Below, piece by piece: positions 25,824 to 34,295 of a DNA stretch of 64,000 bases (its first letter is position 1; the number at the start of each line of letters is the position of its first letter). The notes beneath the pieces were generated by a model, which saw nothing but the letters and a program-made list of their open reading frames with translations, was not told the DNA's origin and ran no database searches. Made by a program: the position numbers and the translations under genes. This stretch comes from Acidobacteriota bacterium (GTDB lineage Bacteria > Acidobacteriota > Blastocatellia > UBA7656), in assembly GCA_040754075.1 (NCBI GenBank), contig JBFMDH010000009.1, positions 62,001-126,000 on the forward strand, read 5' to 3'.

Positions 25824-26570
25824 ATGCAGAACTACAAAATCATCCTCGAATACGACGGCACGAACTATCACGGTTGGCAGGTGCAGCCGAACGGGCGAAC
25901 GATTCAAGGTGAACTCACCAGGGTGTTGAGCTTGCTTGAGGGGCGCGAAGTGACCGTGCACGGCGCGGGGCGAACCGATGCGGGCGTTCATGCGGTTGGA
26001 CAAGTGGCGAACTTTTTTCTTGAACGCCAGTTTCAAGCGGAGAAGTTGCGCGATGCGATTAACGGCAATCTCGAACGCGACATCCGGGTGTTGAAGGTCG
26101 AGTTGGTGAGTGATGAGTTTCATTCGCGGTTTTCGGCAAAAGAGAAGACTTATCGCTACGTGATTTGGACGGGCGCGGTGATGAGCGCCTTTGAATATCG
26201 CTATGCCTATCATCATCGCGATAGATTGAATGTTGAAGCCATGCGAGAGGCAACCAGTTGTTTGATTGGGCAACATGATTTCAGCGCCTTTACGGTTGCG
26301 GCTTCGGAAGTTGAAAGCCATGTGCGCGAATTGCGGCGACTGGATATTGAAGTTGAAAGCGAAGCGCCTGGCGAACGGTTGTTGATTTATGCAACGGCTG
26401 AAGGGTTTCTGCGTTATATGGTGCGAAACCTCGTCGGCACCTTGATTGATATTGGCAGAGGCAATCGCGCGGCAAGCGACATGCCTGAAATTTTAGCCAG
26501 TCGCGACCGCGCGCGCGCCGGACAAACTGCAAAACCGCACGGGTTGACTTTGCTGAAAGTCGGCTACTAA
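25824..26570 (+). CDS. truA: tRNA pseudouridine(38-40) synthase
   Basis: TruA makes pseudouridine at positions 38-40 of tRNA anticodon arms. At 248 residues it is full length. It begins with the family motif YKIILEYDGTNYHGWQVQ, has the catalytic Asp in GAGRTDAGVHAVGQVAN, and RYMVRNLVGTLIDIGRG near the C-terminus. The ATG at 25824 is fixed by the conserved N-terminus. There is no ribosome-binding site, because the preceding 28 bases are TGCCTAC units; translation may depend on the hairpin or be inefficient. Confidence 0.97.
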   Translation: MQNYKIILEYDGTNYHGWQVQPNGRTIQGELTRVLSLLEGREVTVHGAGRTDAGVHAVGQVANFFLERQFQAEKLRDAINGNLERDIRVLKVELVSDEFHSRFSAKEKTYRYVIWTGAVMSAFEYRYAYHHRDRLNVEAMREATSCLIGQHDFSAFTVAASEVESHVRELRRLDIEVESEAPGERLLIYATAEGFLRYMVRNLVGTLIDIGRGNRAASDMPEILASRDRARAGQTAKPHGLTLLKVGY

Positions 26571-26634
26571 GATTGCCGCCGACAAATCAGTGCCGATGAA
26601 TTTCGCCCTTAAATATCGAGAGGCATAATTCACA

Positions 26635-27063
26635 ATGATTGGCAAATTCATCAAGTGCTCGATTGGTTTTGTATCGCTTGTGCTTGTGGCGAGTTTATTC
26701 TTGACTGGGTGTATCGTAAGTCAAATGGCAGCTAGAGAAACCGCTGCTTTGAGAGAGATACAAAGAATTCACGAAGCGGAACTAATATATCAAGCAAAGC
26801 ATCTGCGATACGGCACGCTTGAGGAATTGGCAAACGAAAAGCTTATTGATGAAGCGATAGGCAAAGGCGCAAAGGGCAGCTATAAATTTGAAGTAGAAAT
26901 CACCGCAGATGGTTTTAATGCTTATGCAATTCCGAAAAATTACGATAGCTGGTTTGGTCAATCTGTCAAACGTTCATTTTTCGTCAATGAAAAAGGCATT
27001 ATGACTTATGCCGATAAACAGGGACGCCGAGCTGATGCGAATGACCAACGTGTTGAGCAATGA
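26635..27063 (+). CDS. putative lipoprotein, 142 aa
   Basis: The N-terminus is a lipoprotein signal with the lipobox LTGC (Cys near residue 26). The mature part starts with a helix (ARETAALREIQRIHEAELIY) and a short domain of pattern YQAKHLRYGTLEELANEKLI, then KGSYKFEVEITADGFNAYAIP. This resembles the core of pseudopilin-like small proteins in Acidobacteriota, without the prepilin cleavage site. No function can be assigned. It lies 18 bases before uppS on the same strand. Confidence 0.75.
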   Translation: MIGKFIKCSIGFVSLVLVASLFLTGCIVSQMAARETAALREIQRIHEAELIYQAKHLRYGTLEELANEKLIDEAIGKGAKGSYKFEVEITADGFNAYAIPKNYDSWFGQSVKRSFFVNEKGIMTYADKQGRRADANDQRVEQ

Positions 27064-27081
27064 ATTGTAGTTGATGTTTTG

Positions 27082-27906
27082 ATGGACAATAAAATCCATA
27101 AAAATTTTGCAGGTATCATCGAACCGGGTTCGCGTGATGAAGCGTTGTTTCGTGAGCTTGATTTGACCTGCCTGCCGCGTCACATCGCCATCATTATGGA
27201 TGGCAACGGGCGCTGGGCGAAGCGGCGCAATATGCCGCGCGTTGCAGGGCATCGCGCCGGTGCAGAATCGGTGCGCGCGTCGGTTGAAACCTGTGCGCGG
27301 TTGGAAATCAATTGTCTGACGCTATACGCCTTTTCGACGGAAAACTGGAAACGCCCGAAACTCGAAGTGCAAGCCTTGATGTCGCTGCTGAAAGAATTTT
27401 TGAAAAAAGAACTCGGCACCCTGCAAAAGAACAACATCAAATTTCAAACCATCGGACGCGAAGACGAACTCGAAGATTCGGTGCGCCGCGAAATCGAATC
27501 GGCAAAACGCGACACCGAAAATAATACCGGAACCGTTTTGAGCATCGCGCTCAACTACAGCGGTCGCGCCGAAATTGTTGATGCCATCAAACGCATTGCG
27601 CAGGAAACCGTCACTTTGCATAACGACCCTGATGCGATTTCGGAAGCAGACATTGCGCGCCATCTTTACACCGGCAGTTTGCCTGACCCTGAGCTATTGA
27701 TTCGCACCAGCGGCGAACTCCGCATCTCAAATTTTTTGCTCTGGCAGATTGCCGAAAGCGAAATCTATGTGACCGAAACCCTGTGGCCTGATTTTCGCCG
27801 CCCCGATTTATTTGCAGCCGTCATCGAATATCAGAAACGCTTGCGCGAAAAAGTTGTCAATCGGGAAGTCGAAAGCGATTTGCTGGTTACCACAAGCGGA
27901 AAATAG
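27082..27906 (+). CDS. uppS: isoprenyl transferase (undecaprenyl diphosphate synthase family)
   Basis: This cis-prenyltransferase extends farnesyl diphosphate with IPP to make the C55 carrier for cell-wall synthesis. The 274-residue protein has the catalytic Asp motif IIMDGNGRWAKRR, then GHRAGAESVR, TLYAFSTENWKRP, and LLIRTSGELRISNFLLWQ near the C-terminus. The ATG at 27082 is used. In many bacteria it is followed by cdsA and dxr. Here cdsA follows after 307 bases, and dxr lies 28 kb away. Confidence 0.95.
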   Translation: MDNKIHKNFAGIIEPGSRDEALFRELDLTCLPRHIAIIMDGNGRWAKRRNMPRVAGHRAGAESVRASVETCARLEINCLTLYAFSTENWKRPKLEVQALMSLLKEFLKKELGTLQKNNIKFQTIGREDELEDSVRREIESAKRDTENNTGTVLSIALNYSGRAEIVDAIKRIAQETVTLHNDPDAISEADIARHLYTGSLPDPELLIRTSGELRISNFLLWQIAESEIYVTETLWPDFRRPDLFAAVIEYQKRLREKVVNREVESDLLVTTSGK

Positions 27907-28213
27907 AGAGCTGTTCATACTGACCGGGCAAATCGTCAACCGCAGTTGAGTGAATGATTTTTCACTGACCAAACGATTGCGAGTTGCTTCTGAAGGGATG
28001 ACAACTTGAGTTTCTGAATTGCCCACAGCTTTAGCTTTGGGGCAAGCAGGCAAGCAGGATAGGCTTTAGCCGAAGTTGAAAATTGCTCAAGCCCTGTGAA
28101 AAAAATATGCTTATTCCTACAGTTAAACCTGGAGGCAATTCATCGGAATATCCGGTTCTTAATTGCTAAATCATCTGGAAACTACTTAGCCGCGATGCGG
28201 CGAAAAATAATTT
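27907..28213. other. intergenic gap uppS-cdsA with short repeats
   Basis: No gene is supported. The middle has a short direct repeat (GCAAGCAG twice) beside the small palindrome GGCTTTAGCC. No strong promoter or terminator is visible. Confidence 0.4.
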
Positions 28214-29035
28214 ATGAAACGCATACTCACAGCCGCTGTCGCGATTCCGATTTTGCTGTTTACTATCTGGAGTTCGATTCCTTATTTTTTCGTGGCGCTT
28301 GCCGCCATCGCGGTTTTCATCGCGCTCAACGAATTTTACAATCTCGCTTCGCGCATCGGTTATAACGCCCATAACATCCTGGGTTATGTCGCGGGATTTG
28401 GTGTTCTCGCCTGTTTTGTGTTCGACCGGCTTGAGATGGTGGTTGCGGTGCTGACCGGTTTAATTATCCTGTCCTTTGCGATGCAGCTTGCCAAACCTGA
28501 TGAAATGAAAACCGCGCTCGCCTCGGTGTCGGCAACCGTGATGGGTGTGGTGTACGTGGCTTTGCTTGCGGGGTTTCTCGTCGGCGTGAGAATGGTCGAA
28601 GACACGTCGCATACGACAAAACTTGCCGCGAAATTGCTCACGACATTTTTTGCGATGGTGATTTTTACGGATACCGGCGCGTTTTACGCGGGGCGCGCTT
28701 TAGGACGCCATAAACTCGCGCTGCGCATCAGTCCCGGCAAAACCATCGAAGGGTTCATCGGCGGATTGCTTGCGGCAATCGGCGTCGGCGCGTTGTGCAA
28801 ATATACTTTCTTTCCCGAATTGAATTTAATTCATGGGTTGATTTTAGGCGGGCTGATTGGACTCATCGGTCCCGTCGGTGATTTAAGTGAATCGTTGCTC
28901 AAGCGCGGCTCGGAGGTGAAGGATTCGGGAACCATCATGCCCGGTCACGGCGGCATGCTCGACAGAGTCGATAGCGTATTATTTTGCGCGCCGCTCGTCT
29001 ATTTTTACTGGCGGTTGTTCATGGCGTATTTGTAA
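28214..29035 (+). CDS. cdsA: phosphatidate cytidylyltransferase
   Basis: CdsA makes CDP-diacylglycerol from phosphatidic acid and CTP. It is a 273-residue polytopic inner-membrane enzyme with about eight hydrophobic segments. It ends with the family signature from GPVGDLSESLLKRGSEVKD through MPGHGGMLDRVDSVL (about residues 215-250). TDTGAFYAGRALGRHKL near residue 155 is also conserved. The ATG at 28214 follows the sequence GCGGCGAAAAATAATTT, without a strong ribosome-binding site. The next gene starts 10 bases downstream. Confidence 0.95.
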   Translation: MKRILTAAVAIPILLFTIWSSIPYFFVALAAIAVFIALNEFYNLASRIGYNAHNILGYVAGFGVLACFVFDRLEMVVAVLTGLIILSFAMQLAKPDEMKTALASVSATVMGVVYVALLAGFLVGVRMVEDTSHTTKLAAKLLTTFFAMVIFTDTGAFYAGRALGRHKLALRISPGKTIEGFIGGLLAAIGVGALCKYTFFPELNLIHGLILGGLIGLIGPVGDLSESLLKRGSEVKDSGTIMPGHGGMLDRVDSVLFCAPLVYFYWRLFMAYL

Positions 29036-29045
29036 GCCGTCAAAG

Positions 29046-30338
29046 ATGACTTTGGTTGAAACCTTGAAAGTGGCTCCTGTAGCTGCTTTGGCGTCTTTGC
29101 AATTTTGTCGGATGCAAGCAACTCACTACAAAGAGCAGAAGGAGTTATGGCGGTTTGGCTGCTTCATCTCGATTGCAATTTTTATTCTCGGAAGTTATTT
29201 CGCCGGACGTTCGGGCGCGAATCCAGATTCCTACAGCAACGATTTCAACGTCTATTATTTTGCGGCGCAAGAAGTCGCTCAAGGGCGCACCCCTTATGAC
29301 CATTCACTTGGCGCGTGGACGCCGTATCTCTACCTGCCATTGCTTGCCGAAGTCATGTTGCCGCTTACGCTCCTGCCGGTGGAGCAGGCGGCGTTTCTAT
29401 GGTTTCTGATTAGCGCGGCAGCCATTCTGTTAGCGGCGCGAATGTCCGTATCGCTGACAAATCCTAATCATTTCCCATCGAAAGCGACTTGGATTGCAGC
29501 GATTTCGCTTGTGGTTTTATTGCGCTTTATTTTTGATAATTTTGATTACGGGCAGGTCAATCATGTGGTGGCTTTTTTGTCGGTCGCGCACTTTTATTTC
29601 GACGCCAGGAATAAAAAGTTCCTGTCGGTTTCGGCATTCGTTTTTGCGGCTTCCATCAAACTTACGCCGCTGGTGTTCATCATTTATCATCTGGCGAAAA
29701 AGCGTTGGCAATATGCAGCGGCTTGCGCCAGCGGGTTTGTTGTCTTAACCGCATTGAGCTTTGCGCCCTTTGGTTCGCGTGCCGATGAAGCGTTCACCGT
29801 TTTTTGGAAGCGCACCATTCAAAATCAACAAGGGTTTGATTTCGCTTATCACGGCAATCAATCGCTGCGGGCGGCAATTGAACGTATGGTTGGCAATCGT
29901 CAAGTCACTGACCCCGCCAGTGCGACGACCACCGTCATCGGCTTACTTTTAATCGGCGTGGCATTTTTTACAGCGATACGCGCACAAAATAATCTCGCGG
30001 CAATTGCTGCGTTTTTTTGTTTGACGGTAATGCTCTCGCCGCTCAGTTGGAAACAGCATTTTGTGATATTGATTTTGCCGGTGGTCTGTTTAATCGGCGA
30101 AGCGCTGCGTGAACAGCAAAGAAAATATCCCATCTGCATTCTTCTTGTCCTCCTCTTCGCCCTCTTTAATTTGACCAGTCCAAAGCTCATCGGCATTGCG
30201 GCGGCTGAGTGGTGCGAAGCGCATTCACTGGTTTTTGCAGGCGCGTTGCTTATCAATATTGCCTGCCTGTACCTCGCCTTGCGTCATCATTCCCGTCGTC
30301 TGGTCGGGGAAAACGGCAGCCCCCAATCAATTCCTTAG
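29046..30338 (+). CDS. DUF2029 / GT87-like membrane glycosyltransferase
   Basis: A 430-residue membrane protein with about ten hydrophobic segments. After the first helix it has NDFNVYYFAAQEVAQGRTPY, the acidic motif typical of GT87/DUF2029 polyprenol-phosphate-sugar transferases (catalytic Asp in the first outer loop), and WTPYLYLPL. Later come NFDYGQVNHV and KLTPLVF, also family marks. These enzymes move a sugar from a lipid carrier onto glycans or lipids. The start at 29046 follows cdsA by 10 bases; an ATG at 29112 is possible. The stop lies inside a hairpin. Confidence 0.8.
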   Translation: MTLVETLKVAPVAALASLQFCRMQATHYKEQKELWRFGCFISIAIFILGSYFAGRSGANPDSYSNDFNVYYFAAQEVAQGRTPYDHSLGAWTPYLYLPLLAEVMLPLTLLPVEQAAFLWFLISAAAILLAARMSVSLTNPNHFPSKATWIAAISLVVLLRFIFDNFDYGQVNHVVAFLSVAHFYFDARNKKFLSVSAFVFAASIKLTPLVFIIYHLAKKRWQYAAACASGFVVLTALSFAPFGSRADEAFTVFWKRTIQNQQGFDFAYHGNQSLRAAIERMVGNRQVTDPASATTTVIGLLLIGVAFFTAIRAQNNLAAIAAFFCLTVMLSPLSWKQHFVILILPVVCLIGEALREQQRKYPICILLVLLFALFNLTSPKLIGIAAAEWCEAHSLVFAGALLINIACLYLALRHHSRRLVGENGSPQSIP

Positions 30339-30356
30339 GCGAAAGGAATTGATTGG
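30323..30356. terminator. strong hairpin overlapping the GT87-like gene stop
   Basis: CCAATCAATTCCTT (30323-30336) pairs perfectly with AAGGAATTGATTGG (30343-30356) around a 6-base loop. The TAG stop at 30336-30338 sits at the top of the stem. No T-run follows, so it may be an RNA stability element more than a classic terminator. Confidence 0.55.
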
Positions 30357-30824
30357 CAACCGGATAAAATCGCTCTTGTTGAACGAGCCGCCAAAGCCTG
30401 CGGGTTATTTGAGTTTCATTGCTGCTGAGGTCAAGGTCTTCGAGATAGTAGCGAACATTACAAACCGGGCGAATTTAAATCAACGTCGCAAATGCCGGTA
30501 ACGGCATCCGGGTCGCTCGAACTGACTTGTTGACCTGGGGCGTTCCTCCAGGCTGTTTACGCAGCGCCGGTTCCAATTCGTTGTCGGGTTGAACCAATAA
30601 GTCTGAGTGCGCTGACGCTTTTGCCAAAACGATTCATCACACATCCTAAAGCCACAAACCGAATGTTACCGCAGCGTCCGACGCCCGGCGGGTGTGCCGA
30701 CAATCAGCCCGCGAAAAATCTTCGGTGAAACGCGGCGTAAACCAAACGCTTACCATCTGTCACCGACTGGCAAGCCCTAAAAGCTTTTGTTACCCTCAAG
30801 GCGAAATCATCGAGGATAAATTTT
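30357..30824. other. intergenic stretch before methylmalonyl-CoA mutase
   Basis: About 470 bases. I see no gene with a start signal, no B12 riboswitch core and no array. A minus-strand frame near 30370-30470 reads like a short leucine-rich fragment but has no start or context, so it is not called. Confidence 0.4.
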
Positions 30825-32420
30825 ATGAGCAAAAGCAAACCTGAAATCCGCAAAGCCGCGACCAGTTCCGGCATTGAATTGAAAACTCTGTTTAAACCCG
30901 AAGACGCGCCGGTCGATTATCCGAACGACCTTGCAGACGCCGGTGAGTTTCCCTTTACACGCGGACCTTATCCGACCATGTATCGCAGCAAACTCTGGAC
31001 GATGCGCCAGTACGCGGGCTTTGCCACGGCTGCGGAATCGAATCGGCGTTATCGCTATCTGCTCACGCAAGGGCAAACCGGTCTATCGGTGGCTTTCGAT
31101 TTACCAACGCAGATGGGCTACGACTCTGACCACGCAATGGCGTATGGCGAAGTTGGCAAAGTCGGCGTAGCGATTGATTCACTCGAGGATATGGAAATGC
31201 TGCTCAGTGAAATTCCGCTCGATCAAGTTTCAACCTCGATGACCATCAATTCGACAGCGGCGATTTTGCTGGCGATGTACATTGCGGTTGCCAAAAAACA
31301 GGGCGTGGCGCTCGATAAAATTTCCGGCACCATTCAAAACGATATTCTCAAAGAATACATCGCGCGCGGCACTTATATTTATCCGCCGCGTCCGAGTCTG
31401 CGCATCGTCACAGACATTTTCGCTTTTTGCGCCAGAGAGGTTCCCAAGTGGAACACCATTTCGATATCGGGTTATCACATACGCGAAGCCGGTTCGACCG
31501 CCGCGCAGGAAGTCGCGTTCACGCTTGCGGATGCGATTTTGTATGTACAATCGGCGGTTGATGCGGGTTTGAACGTTGATGAATTTGCGCCGCGTATCGC
31601 TTTCTTTTTTAATTCGCATAATCAGTTTTTGGAAGAGGTGGCGAAATTTCGCGCGGCGCGACGACTTTGGGCGCGGATTATGCGTGACCGCTTCAATGCC
31701 AGAGATGCGCGTTCGCAAACTTTGCGTTTTCACACCCAGACCGCAGGCTCTACGCTCACCGCGCAACAACCCGAAGTCAACATCGTACGCACGACGATTC
31801 AGGCGCTGGCTGCGGTTTTCGGCGGCACCCAATCTTTGCACACCAATTCGATGGATGAAGCGTTGGGACTACCGACCGAGCATGCGGCGCGCGTTGCGCT
31901 CAGAACGCAACAGGTCATTGGTTATGAATCGGGCGTAGCGGATACGGTTGACCCGCTTGCCGGTTCTTATGTGATTGAATACTTAACTGATGAAATCGAA
32001 AAGCGGGCAAGCGAGTATATTCAAAAGATTGACGACCTCGGCGGGATGCTCGTGGCGATTGAAAAAGGTTTTGTGCAACGCGAAATCGAACATGCGGCTT
32101 ATGATTATCAACGTGCAGTTGACGCGAATTCTCAGGTCGTCGTCGGCGTCAATCGTTTCCGTCTGGAAGAAGAAACCGGCGTTCCGGTGATGCGCATTGA
32201 CGCGCACCTTGAACGCGAACAGATTGAACGTGTGCAAGCGGTGCGCGCCCGCCGCGACAACGTGAAAGCCCAAACTGCATTAGAAAAAATCGAACAGGCC
32301 GCAGGCACAGACGAAAACCTGATGCCGCACATCATCGCGGCAGTTGAAAGTTATGCAACGCTTGGCGAAATCAGCGATAGATTACGCCAGGTCTTCGGCG
32401 AATATGTTGCCGCAGAGTAA
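30825..32420 (+). CDS. methylmalonyl-CoA mutase, large (catalytic) subunit
   Basis: A 531-residue catalytic subunit that lacks the B12-binding domain, which must be a separate small subunit elsewhere. It rearranges (R)-methylmalonyl-CoA to succinyl-CoA. [20 protein letters not shown] contains the conserved substrate-site Tyr of methylmalonyl-specific members. Also present are [38 protein letters not shown] with the catalytic His, and [16 protein letters not shown]. Related isobutyryl-CoA mutase subunits share most of these motifs, so specificity is probable, not certain. It links propionate-type carbon to the TCA cycle (sucD at 1.7 kb). Confidence 0.93.
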   Translation: MSKSKPEIRKAATSSGIELKTLFKPEDAPVDYPNDLADAGEFPFTRGPYPTMYRSKLWTMRQYAGFATAAESNRRYRYLLTQGQTGLSVAFDLPTQMGYDSDHAMAYGEVGKVGVAIDSLEDMEMLLSEIPLDQVSTSMTINSTAAILLAMYIAVAKKQGVALDKISGTIQNDILKEYIARGTYIYPPRPSLRIVTDIFAFCAREVPKWNTISISGYHIREAGSTAAQEVAFTLADAILYVQSAVDAGLNVDEFAPRIAFFFNSHNQFLEEVAKFRAARRLWARIMRDRFNARDARSQTLRFHTQTAGSTLTAQQPEVNIVRTTIQALAAVFGGTQSLHTNSMDEALGLPTEHAARVALRTQQVIGYESGVADTVDPLAGSYVIEYLTDEIEKRASEYIQKIDDLGGMLVAIEKGFVQREIEHAAYDYQRAVDANSQVVVGVNRFRLEEETGVPVMRIDAHLEREQIERVQAVRARRDNVKAQTALEKIEQAAGTDENLMPHIIAAVESYATLGEISDRLRQVFGEYVAAE

Positions 32421-32493
32421 GGAGGTGTATCGTATGCCTATGAGTCAGGATTTCAAAGCCTATCATCGCTCGATAGCTCGAGAGTTCAAATGA
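32420..32493 (+). pseudogene. 19-codon ORF with a very strong ribosome-binding site (gene remnant or leader)
   Basis: AAGGAGGTG overlaps the last base of the mutase stop and lies 6 bases before an ATG at 32434. The frame then reads MPMSQDFKAYHRSIAREFK and stops at 32491-32493. The peptide resembles the start of a larger helical protein that is no longer there. Such a perfect start signal in front of so short a frame suggests a decayed gene, or less likely a leader peptide for the toxin gene downstream. Confidence 0.4.
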
Positions 32494-32550
32494 GGATAGG
32501 CAATTGACCACAGGTGGAATGCACCCGTTCATAAGGATAGGTGCTCGAAA

Positions 32551-32847
32551 ATGAGTGTGCGATATACTTTGCATGAAATCGAATTTGAATGGGATGCGCG
32601 TAAGGCTGAATCGAATCTGAGAAAGCATGGTGTCGGGTTTGAAGAGGCTTGCGAAGTATTCTTTGACCCCTTTCTTTATGCGCTTGAAGACGTGGGCGAA
32701 AAAGGCGAAGCGCGTGAAGCTGTGATGGGAATGATGACGGACTGGCGACTAATCTACGTCGTCTATGTTGAACGCGAAAATTCGATCAGAATCATTTCGG
32801 CGCGTTCAGCTACTAAACAAGAAAGATGGCAGTATGAAAATCAATAA
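32551..32847 (+). CDS. brnT: BrnT-family toxin
   Basis: A 98-residue RelE-fold ribonuclease toxin of the BrnT family. It has the hallmark FEWDARKAESNLRKHGVGFEEA at the N-terminus and the C-terminal RIISARSATKQERWQYE with the conserved RXA-x6-R-x2-YE pattern. BrnT toxins cut RNA and are held by a downstream DNA-binding antitoxin. Its stop overlaps the next gene's start by 14 bases. The family call is strong; toxicity is inferred. Confidence 0.93.
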   Translation: MSVRYTLHEIEFEWDARKAESNLRKHGVGFEEACEVFFDPFLYALEDVGEKGEAREAVMGMMTDWRLIYVVYVERENSIRIISARSATKQERWQYENQ

Positions 32848-33142
32848 ACTTAAACAACGATTGCACAAGGATAGATCGAAAACCAACATCAGTTTGAAAA
32901 TGCCTGAGGATGTTGTTGAGGATTTAAAATCGGTCGCCTTGCGTCTGGGCTTTTCTAACTATGAAGCATTGATTCGCGCTTATGTCGGACAAGGATTGCG
33001 AAATGACTTGGCAAGATTGGAAGCCAATCCCGAAATCTCCAGTTTGATTGATAGCCTTCGTAAACACGGAGTTGATGAATCAGTGCTTGCCAGCGCGATG
33101 GCGGATGCTACGAAAAACCGGTTGAATGCGGACAGTTTGTAA
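32834..33142 (+). CDS. antitoxin partner of BrnT (BrnA-like or ribbon-helix-helix)
   Basis: A 102-residue protein that overlaps the brnT stop. The N-terminus is basic (KINKLKQRLHKDRSK), followed by a ribbon-helix-helix-like stretch (TNISLKMPEDVVEDLKSVA) and LGFSNYEALIRAYVGQGL, which fits CopG-type DNA binding. The second half (EISSLIDSLRKHGVDESVLA) should contact the toxin or be a helical tail. It is not a typical short BrnA, so the antitoxin role is inferred from position and fold. The pair probably autoregulates its own promoter. Confidence 0.8.
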   Translation: MKINKLKQRLHKDRSKTNISLKMPEDVVEDLKSVALRLGFSNYEALIRAYVGQGLRNDLARLEANPEISSLIDSLRKHGVDESVLASAMADATKNRLNADSL

Positions 33143-33232
33143 AGAAATTGCTATTCGACGGTTGAATTGCAGCCGAAATCCAAAAAAAACTTCTTGAGCC
33201 TGACGTTACGTCATAGCTTAGGATGCTCCACG

Positions 33233-34018
33233 ATGAGAGAAACGGCGACGAAAACTGCACGAATTGCGAAGCGTTGGTATCAGGCGAGCGAGTTTGCGCG
33301 CCGCGCGGGTGTCACGGTGCGCGCACTGCATCATTATGACCGCCTCGGACTTTTGAAACCGAGCGGGCGCACACCATCGGGGTATCGTCTGTACGCGGAA
33401 CAGGATTTTGCCCGCCTCCAACAAATCGTTACGTTGAAATTTATCGGCTTTTCTCTCACACAAATCAAAACACTTCTCGAAAAGGACGCTTTCGATTTGC
33501 AAAAAATGCTCAGGCTGCAACGCGACATCCTCGCGGAAAAACGCGCCCACCTCGATAAAGCCGTAAAAGCCATTGAGACTGCCGAAAGCCTTTTGACAGC
33601 GAACGAAGAACCGAACTGGGAAGCGTTTGCAAAAATCGTGGAGGTTATCAATATGTCAACACCAATGGAATGGACGAAAAAATATTACAGCGAAGAAGCC
33701 CGCCAGGAAATCGAAGCGCGCGCCAAACTCTGGACGCCCGAACTGCAACAGAAAGTTGAAGCCCAGTGGAATCAACTCTTCAAAGAGATTGAAGAAGCCG
33801 CAAGTCACGGCGAAGACCCGGCAAGCCCGAAATCCCAAGCCTTCGTTGATCGCTGGAACCAATTGGTCAAAGGCTTCACCGGCGGCAATGCGGAAGTCGC
33901 TAAAGGTTTGAATCAACTCTATGCCGACCAGACGAATTGGCCCGCAACTTTCAAACGCCCCTGGAGCGATGCGGTAGATGAATTTATGAACAAAGCCCGC
34001 GCGGCGCGTAACCCTTAA
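33233..34018 (+). CDS. MerR-family regulator with TipAS-like domain
   Basis: A 261-residue regulator. The MerR winged helix is at about residues 15-85 (YQASEFARRAGVTVRALHHY, then DRLGLLKPSGRTPSGYRLY), with a coiled-coil dimer helix to about 130. The C-terminal part (about 145-255) resembles the TipAS drug-sensing domain, with EWTKKYYSEEARQEIEARAK, WNQLFKEIEEA and QAFVDRWNQLVKGFTGG. TipAS-type sensors bind peptides or small molecules and activate efflux or stress genes. The ATG at 33233 is the closest to the conserved start. The target promoter is not identified. Confidence 0.88.
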   Translation: MRETATKTARIAKRWYQASEFARRAGVTVRALHHYDRLGLLKPSGRTPSGYRLYAEQDFARLQQIVTLKFIGFSLTQIKTLLEKDAFDLQKMLRLQRDILAEKRAHLDKAVKAIETAESLLTANEEPNWEAFAKIVEVINMSTPMEWTKKYYSEEARQEIEARAKLWTPELQQKVEAQWNQLFKEIEEAASHGEDPASPKSQAFVDRWNQLVKGFTGGNAEVAKGLNQLYADQTNWPATFKRPWSDAVDEFMNKARAARNP

Positions 34019-34077
34019 CCCAAACACAAATCATTTCACTTTCAAGTGAGCGTGAGTTGCGCAAACTTTGTGCGGTT

Positions 34078-34135
34078 GGTGTCCTTGATAAATTTGGTGA
34101 GAAATTTGATTTACCCAAATGCCATTGAGGACACC
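34078..34135. repeat. imperfect hairpin with GGTGTCCT / AGGACACC ends
   Basis: GGTGTCCT (34078-34085) pairs with AGGACACC (34128-34135), and inner bases pair partly (AAATTTGG against CCAAATGC). It follows the TipAS gene and precedes a run of nine C at 34142-34150. It may be a terminator region; no T-run is present. Confidence 0.4.
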
Positions 34136-34141
34136 GGTACA

Positions 34142-34150
34142 CCCCCCCCC
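34142..34150 (+). repeat. homopolymer run of nine C
   Basis: Nine consecutive C bases, 145 bases upstream of the cytochrome gene start at 34296. Such runs can vary in length by slippage. It is not in a coding sequence, so any effect would be on transcription. Confidence 0.7.
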
Positions 34151-34295
34151 AGCATTTCCTCTCATTAATTCACAATTGCTTTTCTAAAAAACGCTTCACC
34201 AGTTGATTTGTGGTTTCGCCGCGTATATCTTTTTCTCGCTACTTTTCCTCAAAACGGTTCCCGACAAGGTGATGAAAATGGTTGACCCGGTATTC

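Noticed and set aside
30357-30824. Possible cobalamin riboswitch before the B12-dependent mutase.
   Set aside because: No B12-box-like sequence or matching stem order was found; the mutase is not usually so controlled.
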